From Microbulbifer halophilus (GTDB taxonomy: Bacteria > Pseudomonadota > Gammaproteobacteria > Pseudomonadales > Cellvibrionaceae): a stretch of DNA of 51,371 bases. The translations under genes and the position numbers were made by a program. The notes beneath the pieces are model-generated. The model was not told where the DNA came from and did no database searches. It was given only the letters and a program-made list of their open reading frames with translations. Within the stretch, counting starts at the first letter, position 1; each line of letters starts with the position of its first letter. Positions 18,577 to 27,064 of the stretch are shown one piece after another. The stretch is from the NCBI RefSeq assembly GCF_026183675.1, contig NZ_JAPIVK010000032.1, positions 1-51,371 on the forward strand. Direction: 5' to 3'.

Positions 18577-19200
18577 TCAACTGATAATGCCGCGCTGCTG
18601 GAGATTGGACAGGATCATTTCCACCTCTTCTTCCAGCGTCATCTGGTCGGTATGCAGATGCAGTTCCGGCGCGGTGGGAGCCTCGTAGGGATCGTCGATA
18701 CCGGTAAAGCCACGGATCTCGCCGGCGCGGGCTTTCTTGTAGAGACCCTTCGGGTCGCGGGATTCGGCCGCTTCCAACGAGCAGTCCACGAATACCTCCA
18801 GATACGGCAGCTCGCCCTCATCGTGCATGCGACGCACAATCTCGCGATCCTCGCGGTAAGGGCTGATAAAACTGCTCAGCACCACCACGCCGCTGTCGGC
18901 AAACAGTTTGGAGATCTCGCCCACACGGCGGATATTCTCGGTGCGGTCCTCGGCGGAGAAGCCCAGGTTGGAGTTGATGCCGTGGCGGATATTGTCGCCA
19001 TCCAGGCGGTAGCTCAGGATACCGCGCGCCGCCAGCGCCTTCTCCAGCGCCACGGCCACGGTGCTCTTGCCGGAGCCGGACAGGCCGGTGAACCACAGGG
19101 TAACGCCCTTGTGACCGAGCATCCTGGCGCGATCCTCGCGGGTCACGTCGCCTTCGTGCCAATGAATATTTGTCGCTTTGCGTTCCACTGTCTCTGTCAC
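18577..19200 (-). CDS. cysC: Adenylyl-sulfate kinase
   Basis: Phosphorylates adenosine 5'-phosphosulfate to PAPS, the donor for sulfate reduction and for sulfotransferases. The P-loop GLSGSGKST is at 39-47, [17 protein letters not shown] follows (APS binding), then [23 protein letters not shown] and a C-terminal lid with [14 protein letters not shown] and [11 protein letters not shown]. The start is placed at GTG 19200 ([11 protein letters not shown]) because GGGGGAG lies five bases upstream; an ATG at 19251 would add 17 unmatched residues. 207 residues is normal. It stands alone, without cysD/cysN beside it. Flanked downstream by hairpins and upstream by the tRNA-His operon terminator. Confidence 0.95.
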   Translation of the reverse strand: MTETVERKATNIHWHEGDVTREDRARMLGHKGVTLWFTGLSGSGKSTVAVALEKALAARGILSYRLDGDNIRHGINSNLGFSAEDRTENIRRVGEISKLFADSGVVVLSSFISPYREDREIVRRMHDEGELPYLEVFVDCSLEAAESRDPKGLYKKARAGEIRGFTGIDDPYEAPTAPELHLHTDQMTLEEEVEMILSNLQQRGIIS

Positions 19201-19353
19201 CTTATCTCCCCCAGAACTTTCATCACTCGATTCAGTGCCCTTCAATGGCATTGGCTTATAACCAAAAGCTATTGAAATTCAGGCGGTTACAAATTATCGA
19301 TCATTAAATGCGCAGCGTAAAGCGCGCTCGGCCAAAACCTGCGGACCGGAACG

Positions 19354-19378
19354 AAAAAACCCGGCACTGGGCCGGGTT
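19354..19378 (-). terminator. Terminator of the Pro-Arg-His tRNA operon
   Basis: On the minus strand the stem AACCCGGC / GCCGGGTT (plus-strand arms 19358-19365 and 19371-19378) is followed by a run of T (AAAAAA at 19354-19359 on the plus strand). It sits about 30 bases after tRNA-His. Confidence 0.88.
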
Positions 19379-19407
19379 CTCGAAGCCTGCAGGGCAGGCT
19401 GAAGAAA

Positions 19408-19484
19408 TGGGGTGGCCGACGGGGATCGAACCCGCGACCTCAGGAGCCACAATCCTGTGCTCTACCAACTGAGCTACGGCCACC
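19408..19484 (-). tRNA. tRNA-His (GTG anticodon)
   Basis: 77 bases including the histidine-specific extra G at -1 paired with C73, and encoded CCA. D arm TAGCTCAGTTGGTAGAGC, anticodon loop TTGTGGC (GTG), T arm GGTTCGATCCC. Last tRNA of a three-gene operon. Confidence 0.97.
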
Positions 19485-19500
19485 ATTGAAAGTGCTATGT

Positions 19501-19525
19501 TACAGCGCCTTGTGGCGACGCTGTA
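19501..19525. repeat. Hairpin in the tRNA-Arg/tRNA-His spacer
   Basis: Arms TACAGCG (19501-19507) and CGCTGTA (19519-19525). Further hairpins follow, including CCCATCAGC/GCTGATGGG near 19605-19625. The unusually long 215-base spacer holds no gene; the structures may be RNA-processing signals or REP debris. Confidence 0.55.
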
Positions 19526-19699
19526 CTGAATCTCCTACCGGCACAGCACCCGGCAGGGCCAGGGCGAACGTTTGCGAAGCACCGCTTCGCGTTCGTCCTG
19601 GCGCCCATCAGCTTCGCTGATGGGCCGGAATAGTCCTGCGACTCCAAGCTGGCAGCGGACAGAATCGAAACCGCCGAGCTATCAGTCGCCATCAAAGTA

Positions 19700-19776
19700 T
19701 GGCGCACCCGGCAGGACTCGAACCTGCGGCCATCCGCTTAGAAGGCGGATGCTCTATCCAACTGAGCTACGGGTGC
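19700..19776 (-). tRNA. tRNA-Arg (TCT anticodon)
   Basis: 77-base cloverleaf: acceptor GCACCCG/CGGGTGC, discriminator G, encoded CCA, D arm TAGCTCAGTTGGATAGAGC, anticodon loop CTTCTAA (TCT, reads AGA), T arm GGTTCGAGTCC. Middle gene of the operon, 19 bases after tRNA-Pro. Confidence 0.97.
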
Positions 19777-19795
19777 ATGACAACCCGGAAAAATC

Positions 19796-19872
19796 TGGTC
19801 GGGGCAGAGGGATTCGAACCCCCGACATCCTGCTCCCAAAGCAGGCGCGCTACCAGACTGCGCTATGCCCCG
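19796..19872 (-). tRNA. tRNA-Pro (TGG anticodon)
   Basis: 77-base cloverleaf: acceptor CGGGGCA/TGCCCCG, discriminator A, encoded CCA, D arm TAGCGCAGTCTGGTAGCGC, anticodon loop TTTGGGA (TGG), T arm GGTTCGAATCC. First gene of the Pro-Arg-His operon. Confidence 0.97.
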
Positions 19873-19965
19873 TTAAAGGCCAAATCCCAGGATCTGGCAG
19901 CGGGGTTCTGTACATATTCCCCGCATCTCGGCCGGTCAGCTGTCGCCGCCCCCGAGAGAGCGCGC

Positions 19966-19994
19966 ATAATACTGACACCCCCGGAGGGAGTCAA
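19966..19994 (-). promoter_or_regulatory. Sigma-70 promoter of the tRNA-Pro/Arg/His operon
   Basis: On the minus strand -35 TTGACT (19994-19989), a 17-base spacer and -10 TATTAT (19971-19966), followed by a GC-rich discriminator (GCGCGCTCTCTC). The leader to tRNA-Pro is about 85 bases. Confidence 0.82.
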
Positions 19995-20187
19995 CGCCGC
20001 TAAGCTATTCTTTTTGAAGTAATTTACCCGACCAGCATAGACAGTGACCGGGTGCGGAAATTATTCCCCGGCTGTGCGAAAATAGCCCGCTTCACAATTC
20101 CGGCCGGGCGGTCGACAACCGCGCCCCAGGGCGCCCACCGATCCGGCCCTTCAGTCTACGACTTTCTATTTGTTTGAGATAGCACCT

Positions 20188-21036
20188 ATGTCTGCACTGG
20201 TTCTGGACGGCAAAGCCCTGGCAAAGAAAACGGAAGAGGAACTCTCAACCCGCGTGGCGGCGCTGAAGGAAAAGAGTGGCGGCCAGACGCCGATTCTCGC
20301 CACCATCCTGGTGGGCGACGATCCGGCCTCCGCCACCTATGTCAGGATGAAAGGCAACGCCTGCCGCCGCGTCGGCATGGATTCCATGCAGGTGGAACTG
20401 CCCTCCTCCATCACCACGGAGGAACTCCTGGCCAAGATCGAGGAGCTGAACGCCAATCCGAATGTACACGGCATACTGCTGCAGCACCCGGTACCGGAAC
20501 AGGTCGACGAGCGCGCCTGCTTCGACGCCATCGAGCTTGACAAAGACGTGGACGGCGTCACCTGTCTCGGTTTCGGTCGCATGGCCATGGGCGAAGAAGC
20601 CTACGGCTGCGCCACACCGAAAGGCATCATGCGCCTGCTGGAAGCCTACGAAATCGATATTGCCGGCAAGCACGCCGTGGTGGTCGGCCGCAGCCCCATC
20701 CTCGGCAAACCCATGGCTGCCATGCTGCTGAACGCCAACGCCACAGTGACCATCTGCCACTCCCGCACCCGGGACCTGGCGGAACATATCGGCCGCGCCG
20801 ATATCGTCATCGGCGCCGTGGGCCGCCCGGAATTTATCAAGGCCGAATGGATCCGCGACGATGCGGTAGTCGTCGATGCCGGCTACCACCCCGGCGGCAT
20901 TGGCGATATCGAGCTGGAACCGCTCAAGGATCGCGTGGCCGCCTATACGCCAGTGCCGGGCGGTGTGGGGCCGATGACCATCAATACGCTGATCTATCAG
21001 TCTGTGGATTCTGGCGAGCGCAAGATCGGGGGCTAG
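20188..21036 (+). CDS. folD: Bifunctional methylenetetrahydrofolate dehydrogenase / methenyltetrahydrofolate cyclohydrolase
   Basis: Interconverts methylene-, methenyl- and 10-formyl-tetrahydrofolate with NADP in the cytoplasm. Motifs: [14 protein letters not shown] at 51-64 with catalytic Lys 55, GILLQHPVP at 95-103 with the conserved Gln, DKDVDGV at 118-124, [10 protein letters not shown], and the NADP-binding [13 protein letters not shown], ending with [14 protein letters not shown]. 282 residues is the normal size. The start at 20188 ([11 protein letters not shown]) is chosen over an in-frame ATG six codons earlier because FolD proteins start about there. The HPVP form is a known variant of the commoner LPLP. 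Stands alone, in the opposite orientation to the tRNA operon upstream. Confidence 0.95.
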   Translation: MSALVLDGKALAKKTEEELSTRVAALKEKSGGQTPILATILVGDDPASATYVRMKGNACRRVGMDSMQVELPSSITTEELLAKIEELNANPNVHGILLQHPVPEQVDERACFDAIELDKDVDGVTCLGFGRMAMGEEAYGCATPKGIMRLLEAYEIDIAGKHAVVVGRSPILGKPMAAMLLNANATVTICHSRTRDLAEHIGRADIVIGAVGRPEFIKAEWIRDDAVVVDAGYHPGGIGDIELEPLKDRVAAYTPVPGGVGPMTINTLIYQSVDSGERKIGG

Positions 21037-21037
21037 G

Positions 21038-21249
21038 TCGGCCCTCTCCCCCGGCCCCACTGACGTGCGCCTTCCCTGGCGCACGGCCTTCGGCCAGCTA
21101 AAGCTGTCCAAATCGGCAGTCCTGCCGATTTGTCCCGGAGGGAGAGGGGAGCTCAGTCGAAAACATTGGGGTAAATCAATCCGCCGAATTTTATCAAGCC
21201 CCATACAAGTCCCCTCTCCCCCCGGGAGAGGGTTAGGGAGAGGGCTGCC
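21038..21249. repeat. Cluster of REP-like palindromes between folD and rsuA
   Basis: About 210 bases built of repeats: CCCTCTCCCCCGGCCCC, then the CCAAATCGGCAG/CTGCCGATTTG hairpin near 21108-21134, GGAGGGAGAGG, and a second CCCTCTCCCCCCGGGAGAGG followed by TTAGGGAGAGGG. The AAATCGGCA hairpin is nested inside the CCCTCTCCC family, as if one repeat had inserted into another. No gene is seen here. Confidence 0.75.
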
Positions 21250-21282
21250 TATCGAAGCCCCCACTCACCATCGGAAACACCC

Positions 21283-21975
21283 ATGCGCCTAGACAAAGCC
21301 GTAAGCCAGGTCACCGACCTATCCCGCTCCGACGTCAAGAAGGCAGCCAAAGCCGAGCGGATTACCGTCAACGATAAGATAACCACCAATCCCGCGGCCA
21401 AGATCAGCGATGCCGATGCCATCTGCCTGGACGGCGAACCGCTGGCGGAGCCGGGCCCGCGCTACATCATGCTGCACAAGCCCCTGGGCCATGTCAGCGC
21501 CAGCAGGGACAGCGAACACCCCACGGTACTGGACCTGATCGACGAGCCGAACAAGCATAAACTCCATGTCGCGGGGCGCCTCGATATTGATACCACCGGC
21601 CTGGTGCTGCTCACCGACGACGGCCAGTGGTCCCACCGGATCACCTCCCCGCGCCACCATTGCGATAAAACCTATTACGCCCACTTGGCAGAACGAATCA
21701 GTGATAACGCAGTGGAAAAATTCGCCAAAGGTATCTGGCTCGACAACGAGAAAAAGAGAACCAGGCCGGCCAGGCTGGAGATCCTCTACGCCAACGAGGT
21801 GCGCGTCACCATCAATGAAGGCCGCTATCACCAGGTCAAGCGGATGTTTGCCGCGCTGGGAAACCGGGTACTGGAACTGCACCGCGAGCGTATCGGCGAT
21901 ATCGAACTCGACGAAGAACTGGAACCGGGCGACTACCGCTTCCTGACCGAAGAGGAAATCGCCTCCGTTCAATAA
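21283..21975 (+). CDS. rsuA: 16S rRNA pseudouridine 516 synthase
   Basis: Isomerises U516 of 16S rRNA. Residues 1-60 form an S4-like RNA-binding domain (MRLDKAVSQ...); the catalytic domain has AGRLDIDTTGLVLLTDDG with the catalytic aspartate in GRLD, then SHRITSPRHHCDKTYYAHL and INEGRYHQVKRMFAALGN, and it ends with LTEEEIASVQ. All of these match RsuA rather than RluE/RluF. 230 residues is the family length. It is 18 bases upstream of rsmC, so the two 16S rRNA modification genes are probably cotranscribed. Confidence 0.94.
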   Translation: MRLDKAVSQVTDLSRSDVKKAAKAERITVNDKITTNPAAKISDADAICLDGEPLAEPGPRYIMLHKPLGHVSASRDSEHPTVLDLIDEPNKHKLHVAGRLDIDTTGLVLLTDDGQWSHRITSPRHHCDKTYYAHLAERISDNAVEKFAKGIWLDNEKKRTRPARLEILYANEVRVTINEGRYHQVKRMFAALGNRVLELHRERIGDIELDEELEPGDYRFLTEEEIASVQ

Positions 21976-21992
21976 CACGGCAAACCACGGAT

Positions 21993-23015
21993 ATGACCGC
22001 CCTACTCCAACAGCTACTCGAAGAAGATCCCGGCAACACCCTGTGGATCGCCGATGAAAACAGCAAAGCCCTGCTGGTCCCGGGCTTCGCGTTTGCCGGC
22101 GACCTGCTGACAAACCGCTGGGATATGGCGCAGCTGGCCCGTGACAAGGTCGCCCATACCCATTTCGGCGATTTCGATTTCAGCGAACTGGGGAAACGTT
22201 ACCGGCGCATCGTCTTTCCCGTGTCCAAGGAAAAGGCCGTGGTTCACCACGCCATCAACCGCGCGCCGGAGATCCTCGAAGAGAACGGCGAACTGATCCT
22301 CTGCGGACCAAAAAACAGCGGCATCAAGACCTACGCCGGCAAGACGGCTGAATATTTCGACTGCGCAAAAACACTGCGAAAATCCGGGCAGGACTACCTG
22401 AGTATCAACCCCTTACCGGCGACAGGCGCCCGGGGCCCTTCCCTGGATGACAGCGATTATGAAGAGTTGCGCCCCCTGGATGCGCTGGGCGGCCTCTACA
22501 GCAAGCCCGGCCTGTTCGGCTGGAACAAGATCGACACCGGCAGCGAACTGCTCGCGCGCCAGTTCCGGGACCACCTGCCGGAAAGCGGCGCCCGGGTGGT
22601 CGATCTGGGCTGCGGCTACGGCTATCTCGGCAGCCAACTGGCAGCGCTCGGGAACTACCGCCTTATCGCCACCGACAACAACGCCGCCGCGCTCGCCGCC
22701 TGTGCCAGGAACTTTGCCGAACTGGAAATCCCGGGAGAGGTCACGCCCTCCGACGCGGGCGACAGGCTGGAGAGCGACAGCGCCGAGCGGGTAATCTGCA
22801 ACCCGCCGTTTCACCAGGGATTCCAGGTCGAGGGCGACCTGACCGACCGCTTTCTGAATAACGCCGCGAAAATCCTGAAACCCGGCGGCCGGGCGCTGTT
22901 TGTGGTCAATGAATTTATTCCGCTGGCGCGCAAGGCGCAGGCGTATTTTTCGGAAGTGGAACCGATCGCCGGGGACAAAGGTTTCCGCGTTTACTGTCTC
23001 GGCGGCCCGCTGTAG
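21993..23015 (+). CDS. rsmC: 16S rRNA (guanine 1207-N2)-methyltransferase
   Basis: About 340 residues in the two-domain RsmC layout. The N-terminal half is a degenerate methyltransferase-like domain that helps RNA binding; the C-terminal half binds SAM (VVDLGCGYGYLGSQLA) and holds the catalytic NPPFHQG motif of N2-guanine methyltransferases. GLFGWNKIDTGSELL precedes the SAM site, typical of RsmC/RlmG. Methylates G1207 of 16S rRNA in the 30S subunit. Downstream of rsuA in the same operon. RlmG is the main alternative, but the length and the rsuA neighbour favour RsmC. Confidence 0.88.
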   Translation: MTALLQQLLEEDPGNTLWIADENSKALLVPGFAFAGDLLTNRWDMAQLARDKVAHTHFGDFDFSELGKRYRRIVFPVSKEKAVVHHAINRAPEILEENGELILCGPKNSGIKTYAGKTAEYFDCAKTLRKSGQDYLSINPLPATGARGPSLDDSDYEELRPLDALGGLYSKPGLFGWNKIDTGSELLARQFRDHLPESGARVVDLGCGYGYLGSQLAALGNYRLIATDNNAAALAACARNFAELEIPGEVTPSDAGDRLESDSAERVICNPPFHQGFQVEGDLTDRFLNNAAKILKPGGRALFVVNEFIPLARKAQAYFSEVEPIAGDKGFRVYCLGGPL

Positions 23016-23102
23016 AGGAGCGAATGGCGGTGGCTTCGGGGAAACTCATGCCCGAGCAGCCATCCCTGGAGCAGCCGCCGGCCCGGCCATCCATGGCCGG
23101 TC

Positions 23103-23146
23103 GCAAAATTGCGCAACGAGTATACTCGTTATACGCGCAATTTTGC
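23103..23146. repeat. Nested perfect palindromes downstream of rsmC
   Basis: Outer arms GCAAAATTGCGC (23103-23114) and GCGCAATTTTGC (23135-23146). Between them is AACGAGTATACTCGTT (23115-23130), which is its own reverse complement. Only four bases (ATAC) are unpaired. The AT-rich core stands out from the GC-rich surroundings. Confidence 0.7.
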
Positions 23147-23187
23147 CCTGCAAGCATGCTCATACGGCAATGCGGTGACCGTGTTTT

Positions 23188-23263
23188 GTAGGATGGGCAA
23201 AGGAGCGCAGCGACGTGCCCATCAATGACTGCTGATGGGCACGCTTCGCTTTGCCCATCCTAC
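23188..23263. repeat. REP-like long hairpin (GTAGGATGGGCAAAG family)
   Basis: Arms GTAGGATGGGCAAAG (23188-23202) and CTTTGCCCATCCTAC (23249-23263), with inner GTGCCCATCA/TGATGGGCAC pairing around 23215-23242. A half copy occurs near 44972-45003. It lies just after the convergently oriented 23285-23740 gene's stop. Confidence 0.8.
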
Positions 23264-23284
23264 GGCGGTGTTCCTACACCTCTC

Positions 23285-23740
23285 TCAGTAATCCCGCAGG
23301 TTGAACAGATTCATCGTCAGGGTGTGCTCTTCCAGCTCCTCCAGGTCCCGCAACCGCTCGAATGCATCCCGCGCCGACGGTGTCTCGGCGCCCTGGGCCA
23401 GGTCGCGGTACTGGTCGGCGAGGTACATTTCGATATCCATCGCCAGGCGGGAAATGGCGTCCAGGTCGCCGATATCGATCCTGCTCAACCTTTGCAGAAA
23501 CTCCTTCTCGCGCCCCTCCGGGGCGAACTGGACCCAGGTGTGCAGGGCCCCCGGCGTCAGGTCGTCGTGGAAGTTTTCCAACGAGTGAGCCATCGAGTCT
23601 TCCCGCCGCTTGAGCTGGTCCAGCAACAGTTCTATGCGTTTGTCACTGGCCAACTGCTCGTACTCGCTATACTTTTCACCCAGCTGGACGTGAAATACCC
23701 TTCCCTCCTCGATGACATCCTCGACGGTCTTGTAGCGCAT
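23285..23740 (-). CDS. Putative ferritin-like four-helix protein
   Basis: About 151 residues, nearly all helical by appearance. KRREDSMAHSLENFHDD and LEELEEHTLTMNLFNL carry E-x(n)-H pairs on helices in the manner of rubrerythrin or ferritin-like diiron proteins, but the full set of metal ligands is not certain. ATG 23740 (MRYKTVEDVIEEG) is preferred over one at 23803, because the extra 21 residues are unlike the rest of the chain. I do not recognise a named family. It is convergent with rsmC and 84 bases downstream of the aminopropyltransferase-like gene on the same strand. Iron binding or stress protection is only a guess. Confidence 0.55.
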   Translation of the reverse strand: MRYKTVEDVIEEGRVFHVQLGEKYSEYEQLASDKRIELLLDQLKRREDSMAHSLENFHDDLTPGALHTWVQFAPEGREKEFLQRLSRIDIGDLDAISRLAMDIEMYLADQYRDLAQGAETPSARDAFERLRDLEELEEHTLTMNLFNLRDY

Positions 23741-23824
23741 CGATCGATCCCGAAAAAACTGCCCTCTTTTCCAGTATAGGCACGCAGTGTCAAACGACGC
23801 CAACTTCGTCTCGGGAGACAGCCG

Positions 23825-24571
23825 TCAGTCCAGGCGCCGCAGGCGGCAGTCCAGGCGCCGGGCGGGGTTGTTCGGGTTGATGGCCGCGGGGGTCCCGGCG
23901 ACCAGTTGCCTGCGGAAAAGCGGCTGCCGGCTGGTGGCCAGCACGCAATTCTCATAGGTGGGCAGATCGGCGGTCCAGCTGCGCGGGAAATCCGCCCGTA
24001 TCGCCGGGCGGCGCCAGCCACTGGCCAGCAGTTCGCGGCGGCTGCCGAAATTGCTGACCAGCAGTCCGCGATCGCGAAGCAACCGGGAGAGGGAGCGGGC
24101 CCATTCCGGATCGGCGGCAACTGCGCGCTCCGCCTCGCCGTCTGTATGGCCGAAAAGATCATCGATAACCAGGTCGAAGGAACCCGGTTTCTTTCCGGAG
24201 AGTTCGGCCGCGACATAATCCCGCGCATCGGCGCAGACCAGCTCCGCATCCCGCACGCCGAAAAAGCGGCGGGCGACATCCAGGTGCACCGGATCCAGGT
24301 CCACTCCCACTATCCGCTGCGGCGAAACATACCGCTGCAACAACCGGATCAGGGCGCCGCCGCCGACACCCAGCAGCAGCACCGAGCGGATCTGTCCAGG
24401 GGGCAGGAAGAAGGCGGGTAACAGCAACAGCTCCCAGAGAGAACCTTTCAGCGGGTCGCGTGGATTCCACTGCGAGTGGAAAACACCGTTGCTGAAGAGG
24501 CGCACACTGGCACCGTGGCTGCGCACCTGGTAGCGGTTGTCGCCGACCCGCTTCTGCCAGATCAGCGCCAT
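23825..24571 (-). CDS. Spermidine-synthase-like class I methyltransferase-fold protein
   Basis: 248 residues with a Rossmann core: VLLLGVGGGALIRLLQRY then IVGVDLDPVHLDVARRFFG and a DLVIDDLFGHTDGEAE segment corresponding to the acidic strand 4. This resembles polyamine aminopropyltransferases (SpeE) and their methyltransferase relatives but lacks the N-terminal spermidine-synthase beta domain in full form and has a variant active-site motif. Its ATG overlaps the end of msrC by 10 bases, so translation is coupled. True polyamine synthesis is unproven; a SAM-dependent methyltransferase role is equally possible. Confidence 0.7.
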   Translation of the reverse strand: MALIWQKRVGDNRYQVRSHGASVRLFSNGVFHSQWNPRDPLKGSLWELLLLPAFFLPPGQIRSVLLLGVGGGALIRLLQRYVSPQRIVGVDLDPVHLDVARRFFGVRDAELVCADARDYVAAELSGKKPGSFDLVIDDLFGHTDGEAERAVAADPEWARSLSRLLRDRGLLVSNFGSRRELLASGWRRPAIRADFPRSWTADLPTYENCVLATSRQPLFRRQLVAGTPAAINPNNPARRLDCRLRRLD

Positions 24572-25041
24572 TGGACGTCGGGCGCGTCCGAATGCTCCAG
24601 CAACACCTCTGCAAACGCCTGCAGGCCAGCCAGGTCTTCGGCGGTAAAGCGGGCCACGGTGGGGCTATCGACATCCAGCACACCGAGACAGCGCTCGCCG
24701 CGGTAGAGCGGAATCACCACTTCCGACGCGGACACTGCATCGCAGGCGATGTGGCCGGGAAATTCGTGCACGTCTTCCACCAGTTGCGCTTCGCCGGTCG
24801 ACACCGCAGTGCCGCAGACGCCCTCCCCCACCGGGATGCGGGTACAGGCCGCCTTGCCCTGAAAGGGCCCCAGGCGCAGCTCGTCGCCGTACAGGAAATA
24901 GAAACCGGCCCAGTTGGTATCCGCCAGCTCCATAAACAGCAGCGCACTGGCATTGGCCGTGTTGGCCAGCCAGTCGCGCTCGCCGGAGAGCAGGCCGGCC
25001 AGTTGTTCGCTCAGGGAGTCGTAAAAATTACCGCTCGACAT
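24562..25041 (-). CDS. msrC: Free methionine-(R)-sulfoxide reductase (GAF domain)
   Basis: Reduces free L-methionine-(R)-sulfoxide with thioredoxin electrons in the cytoplasm. It is a single GAF domain of 159 residues. Cys 66 (GKAACTRIP), Cys 76 (GEGVCGTA) and Cys 100 (HIACDAVS) reproduce exactly the 10- and 24-residue spacing of the catalytic and resolving cysteines of the E. coli enzyme. WAGFYFL and GVLDVDSP are family hallmarks. Overlaps the next gene by 10 bases. Confidence 0.94.
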   Translation of the reverse strand: MSSGNFYDSLSEQLAGLLSGERDWLANTANASALLFMELADTNWAGFYFLYGDELRLGPFQGKAACTRIPVGEGVCGTAVSTGEAQLVEDVHEFPGHIACDAVSASEVVIPLYRGERCLGVLDVDSPTVARFTAEDLAGLQAFAEVLLEHSDAPDVQWR

Positions 25042-25135
25042 GAATCTCTCACTGCGTATTCGTAGTGCTCAAAATGGCGGGCAGACCCTGGGCGCCGCAC
25101 TCACCGACTCGGAGGGCACCCGCATGGGCCCCACC

Positions 25136-25157
25136 GGTGCGCACGGCGCACCCTACG
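25136..25157. repeat. REP-like motif GGTGCGCACGGCGCACCCTA
   Basis: One copy of the most frequent short repeat in the window, also at 31762-31783, 34971-34992, 35015-35033 (inverted), 45758-45778 and 45820-45843 (inverted), with a partial copy at 38194-38209. GGTGCGC and GCGCACC form a self-complementary core. It lies between the msrC operon and the 151-residue membrane protein gene. Confidence 0.75.
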
Positions 25158-25170
25158 CGGCATCTGCCGA

Positions 25171-25626
25171 TCACTGATAGGGATCCACCACCAGCTCGTC
25201 TCTCTCATCGCCGGGCGGCTCCGCCCGGTACTGTTCGGCATCCACCGTGGGCCTGTTCCATTCAGCTTCCGATTCCTCATCCGCGCGACTGCGAATCGCC
25301 GGCGACGAGCTGGTGACATCGGAGGCCATTATCTCCCGCCCGGGATTGCGGCGCTGCCCATTCGACGCATCGCCCCGGTCGGTTCGACGATCGCGGCGCA
25401 CGCGATTGGCAATGGTTCTCAGGTTGGGACGGCGGCGCTCCGCCAGCTTTACCGCTTCCAACTCCCCGTTGAGGCGCTTGACCTCCGCCTGCAGGTCCCC
25501 CACCTGAGCCTGCAGTTCGGTAATCTGGGTCAGGACTCCCTTGACCTTGCGGCTCTCCTTTTCATACAGCACCGCCGCGCCGCCAAAAGCCAAAACAAAG
25601 ATAACCAGGATGGAAAACTGGCGCAT
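25171..25626 (-). CDS. Small membrane-anchored coiled-coil protein of unknown function
   Basis: 151 residues. Residues 4-22 (FSILVIFVLAFGGAAVLY) are a single membrane segment or uncleaved signal. Residues 24-62 are heptad-rich coiled coil (VLTQITELQAQVGDLQAEV). The remainder is basic then acidic, low in hydrophobics and probably disordered (RRRPNL, RRDRRTDRGD, ending DELVVDPYQ). Topology suggests a short cytoplasmic tail with the coil and tail in the periplasm. I recognise no family. It is a lone gene between jetD and msrC, on the same strand, separated from jetD by 138 bases. Confidence 0.6.
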   Translation of the reverse strand: MRQFSILVIFVLAFGGAAVLYEKESRKVKGVLTQITELQAQVGDLQAEVKRLNGELEAVKLAERRRPNLRTIANRVRRDRRTDRGDASNGQRRNPGREIMASDVTSSSPAIRSRADEESEAEWNRPTVDAEQYRAEPPGDERDELVVDPYQ

Positions 25627-25764
25627 AGCACTCTCCGCTAAATTCCCTTTTCAACAATAACTTCCAATTATTCAAGAATCAGCGGCCATCTTCTGCGAAC
25701 CGGTGCATAAATCGCAAGCACTAATCGTGACCGCAAAGACAGACAGCATCACTCGGGCCCGGAA

Positions 25765-26979
25765 CTACAAACGCCGTTGGGCTACCAGCTCCTGCAGTTC
25801 CGATGGCGCGACCGCTTCCTGGTCCACGCTGCGGCGGAGACTCCGCAAGGCCGGGAGCAGGACCCTGTCGGCATAGTCGCAGTCGGTGCTGTCGATAACC
25901 CGCTGGCCGGCTTTCCCGGCCTGCCGCGGCCGGTGGCCCCGCTCCGAGTTCAGTCGCTCCAGCAACAATTCATACCCCGGTTGCCAGCAGTCCAGGCCGG
26001 CGAAGCTGCGCTTCAGGGCCGCGGCAATCTGCATGCCCTCGTAGTCGAGATCGCCCCAGAAATGGACCGGCAGGTTTTCCTCGCCCTGCTCCTGCCACCA
26101 CTGCAGGAAATCCCGCCGCAGCGGCAGCGACGCCTGGTTTAGGGTGCTGAAACGGGCCACACCGGGTGCCCTCACCCGCGCGGCGCCGCCGCGGTAGCCC
26201 TCGATATAGACCAGCGCCGTGTTTTCGGGCCGGCAGTCCGCCAGCGCCAGGAAGGAATCCTGGTTTTCCACCAGCAGCACCCCCGCCAGTTCCTCCGGCA
26301 GGTACAGGTGCATCAGCAGCGGTCGCTCGCGAATGCGGTTGCACAGGCCCGGAAACAGCATGCGTACCAGCGCCTGGCGGGCTTCGGCGTCCAGGTACTT
26401 CGAATCGCCGAGGAAACACCGTGCCGACAGCTGGCGCCAGGACAGGGCCTCCCCGCGGCCGAGCTCCCCGCCCACGGAAGCCCAGCAGCCGAGCAGCTGT
26501 TCAAAACTCTCGAACCCCGGATCCAGCTCCAGCCCTCCGGGCGGGAAGGCATCGGGGTTCTCGAACTGCGCCGCGAAGCCGGTCAGTGCCGCCTGCCAGG
26601 CGGGATCCACCCGCGCCGGGCGCGGGCGGTCCAGCCACTCGCGAACCAGCTGTTCGCGCCGGTCGTTGAAATACAGCCGCGCCCCCTCCCAGGGCGCGGC
26701 GCCGGCACCGGAGCGCCTGGGCGGCTTGATGGAGAAGCAGCGGTAATCGTTGGCCAGCCACTGGAGCTCGTCCCAGAGTTCGCTGTCGTCGTAGAGGGGG
26801 TCGGTAAATGGCGCCAGTGCCGCGCGCAGGTCGCGGGGCGCATTCTTCGGGTCGAGGGTCAGGGCAATGGGTTTGTCCTCGCCGGTGAGGAGCTGGCGAT
26901 CGCGCCGGTCGAGCACATACTCCAGCAGCCCCATGATCACCGGATTGGCCGCGGCCAGTTCGGGGATTTGTATTGCCAT
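25765..26979 (-). CDS. jetD: Wadjet nuclease subunit JetD (Toprim-like)
   Basis: The DNA-cleaving subunit of the Wadjet SMC system, which cuts closed-circular plasmids after loop extrusion by JetABC. 404 residues: the N-terminal half is a DUF3322-type arm domain, containing CFLGDSKYLDAEAR; the C-terminal half is a DUF2220 Toprim fold with the metal-binding Glu 238 (VENQDSF) and the acidic pair Asp 310/Asp 312 (GDLDYEGMQIA). It begins at ATG 26979 with a strong GGGAGG site five bases upstream. It is the last gene of the jet cluster, separated from jetC by a 259-base gap that holds a large palindrome, so it may be expressed apart from jetABC. All metal residues appear intact. Confidence 0.88.
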   Translation of the reverse strand: MAIQIPELAAANPVIMGLLEYVLDRRDRQLLTGEDKPIALTLDPKNAPRDLRAALAPFTDPLYDDSELWDELQWLANDYRCFSIKPPRRSGAGAAPWEGARLYFNDRREQLVREWLDRPRPARVDPAWQAALTGFAAQFENPDAFPPGGLELDPGFESFEQLLGCWASVGGELGRGEALSWRQLSARCFLGDSKYLDAEARQALVRMLFPGLCNRIRERPLLMHLYLPEELAGVLLVENQDSFLALADCRPENTALVYIEGYRGGAARVRAPGVARFSTLNQASLPLRRDFLQWWQEQGEENLPVHFWGDLDYEGMQIAAALKRSFAGLDCWQPGYELLLERLNSERGHRPRQAGKAGQRVIDSTDCDYADRVLLPALRSLRRSVDQEAVAPSELQELVAQRRL

Positions 26980-27064
26980 TCTTTCCTCCCTGCTCCCTTC
27001 CGGTTTCCGTAGAGGCGAACCTTGCGTTCCCCTCGGCGGATAAAAACTCCACAGTCGATGCGAA

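Noticed and set aside
20245..21264. 339-codon open frame opposite folD
   Set aside because: Overlaps folD entirely and runs into REP repeats.
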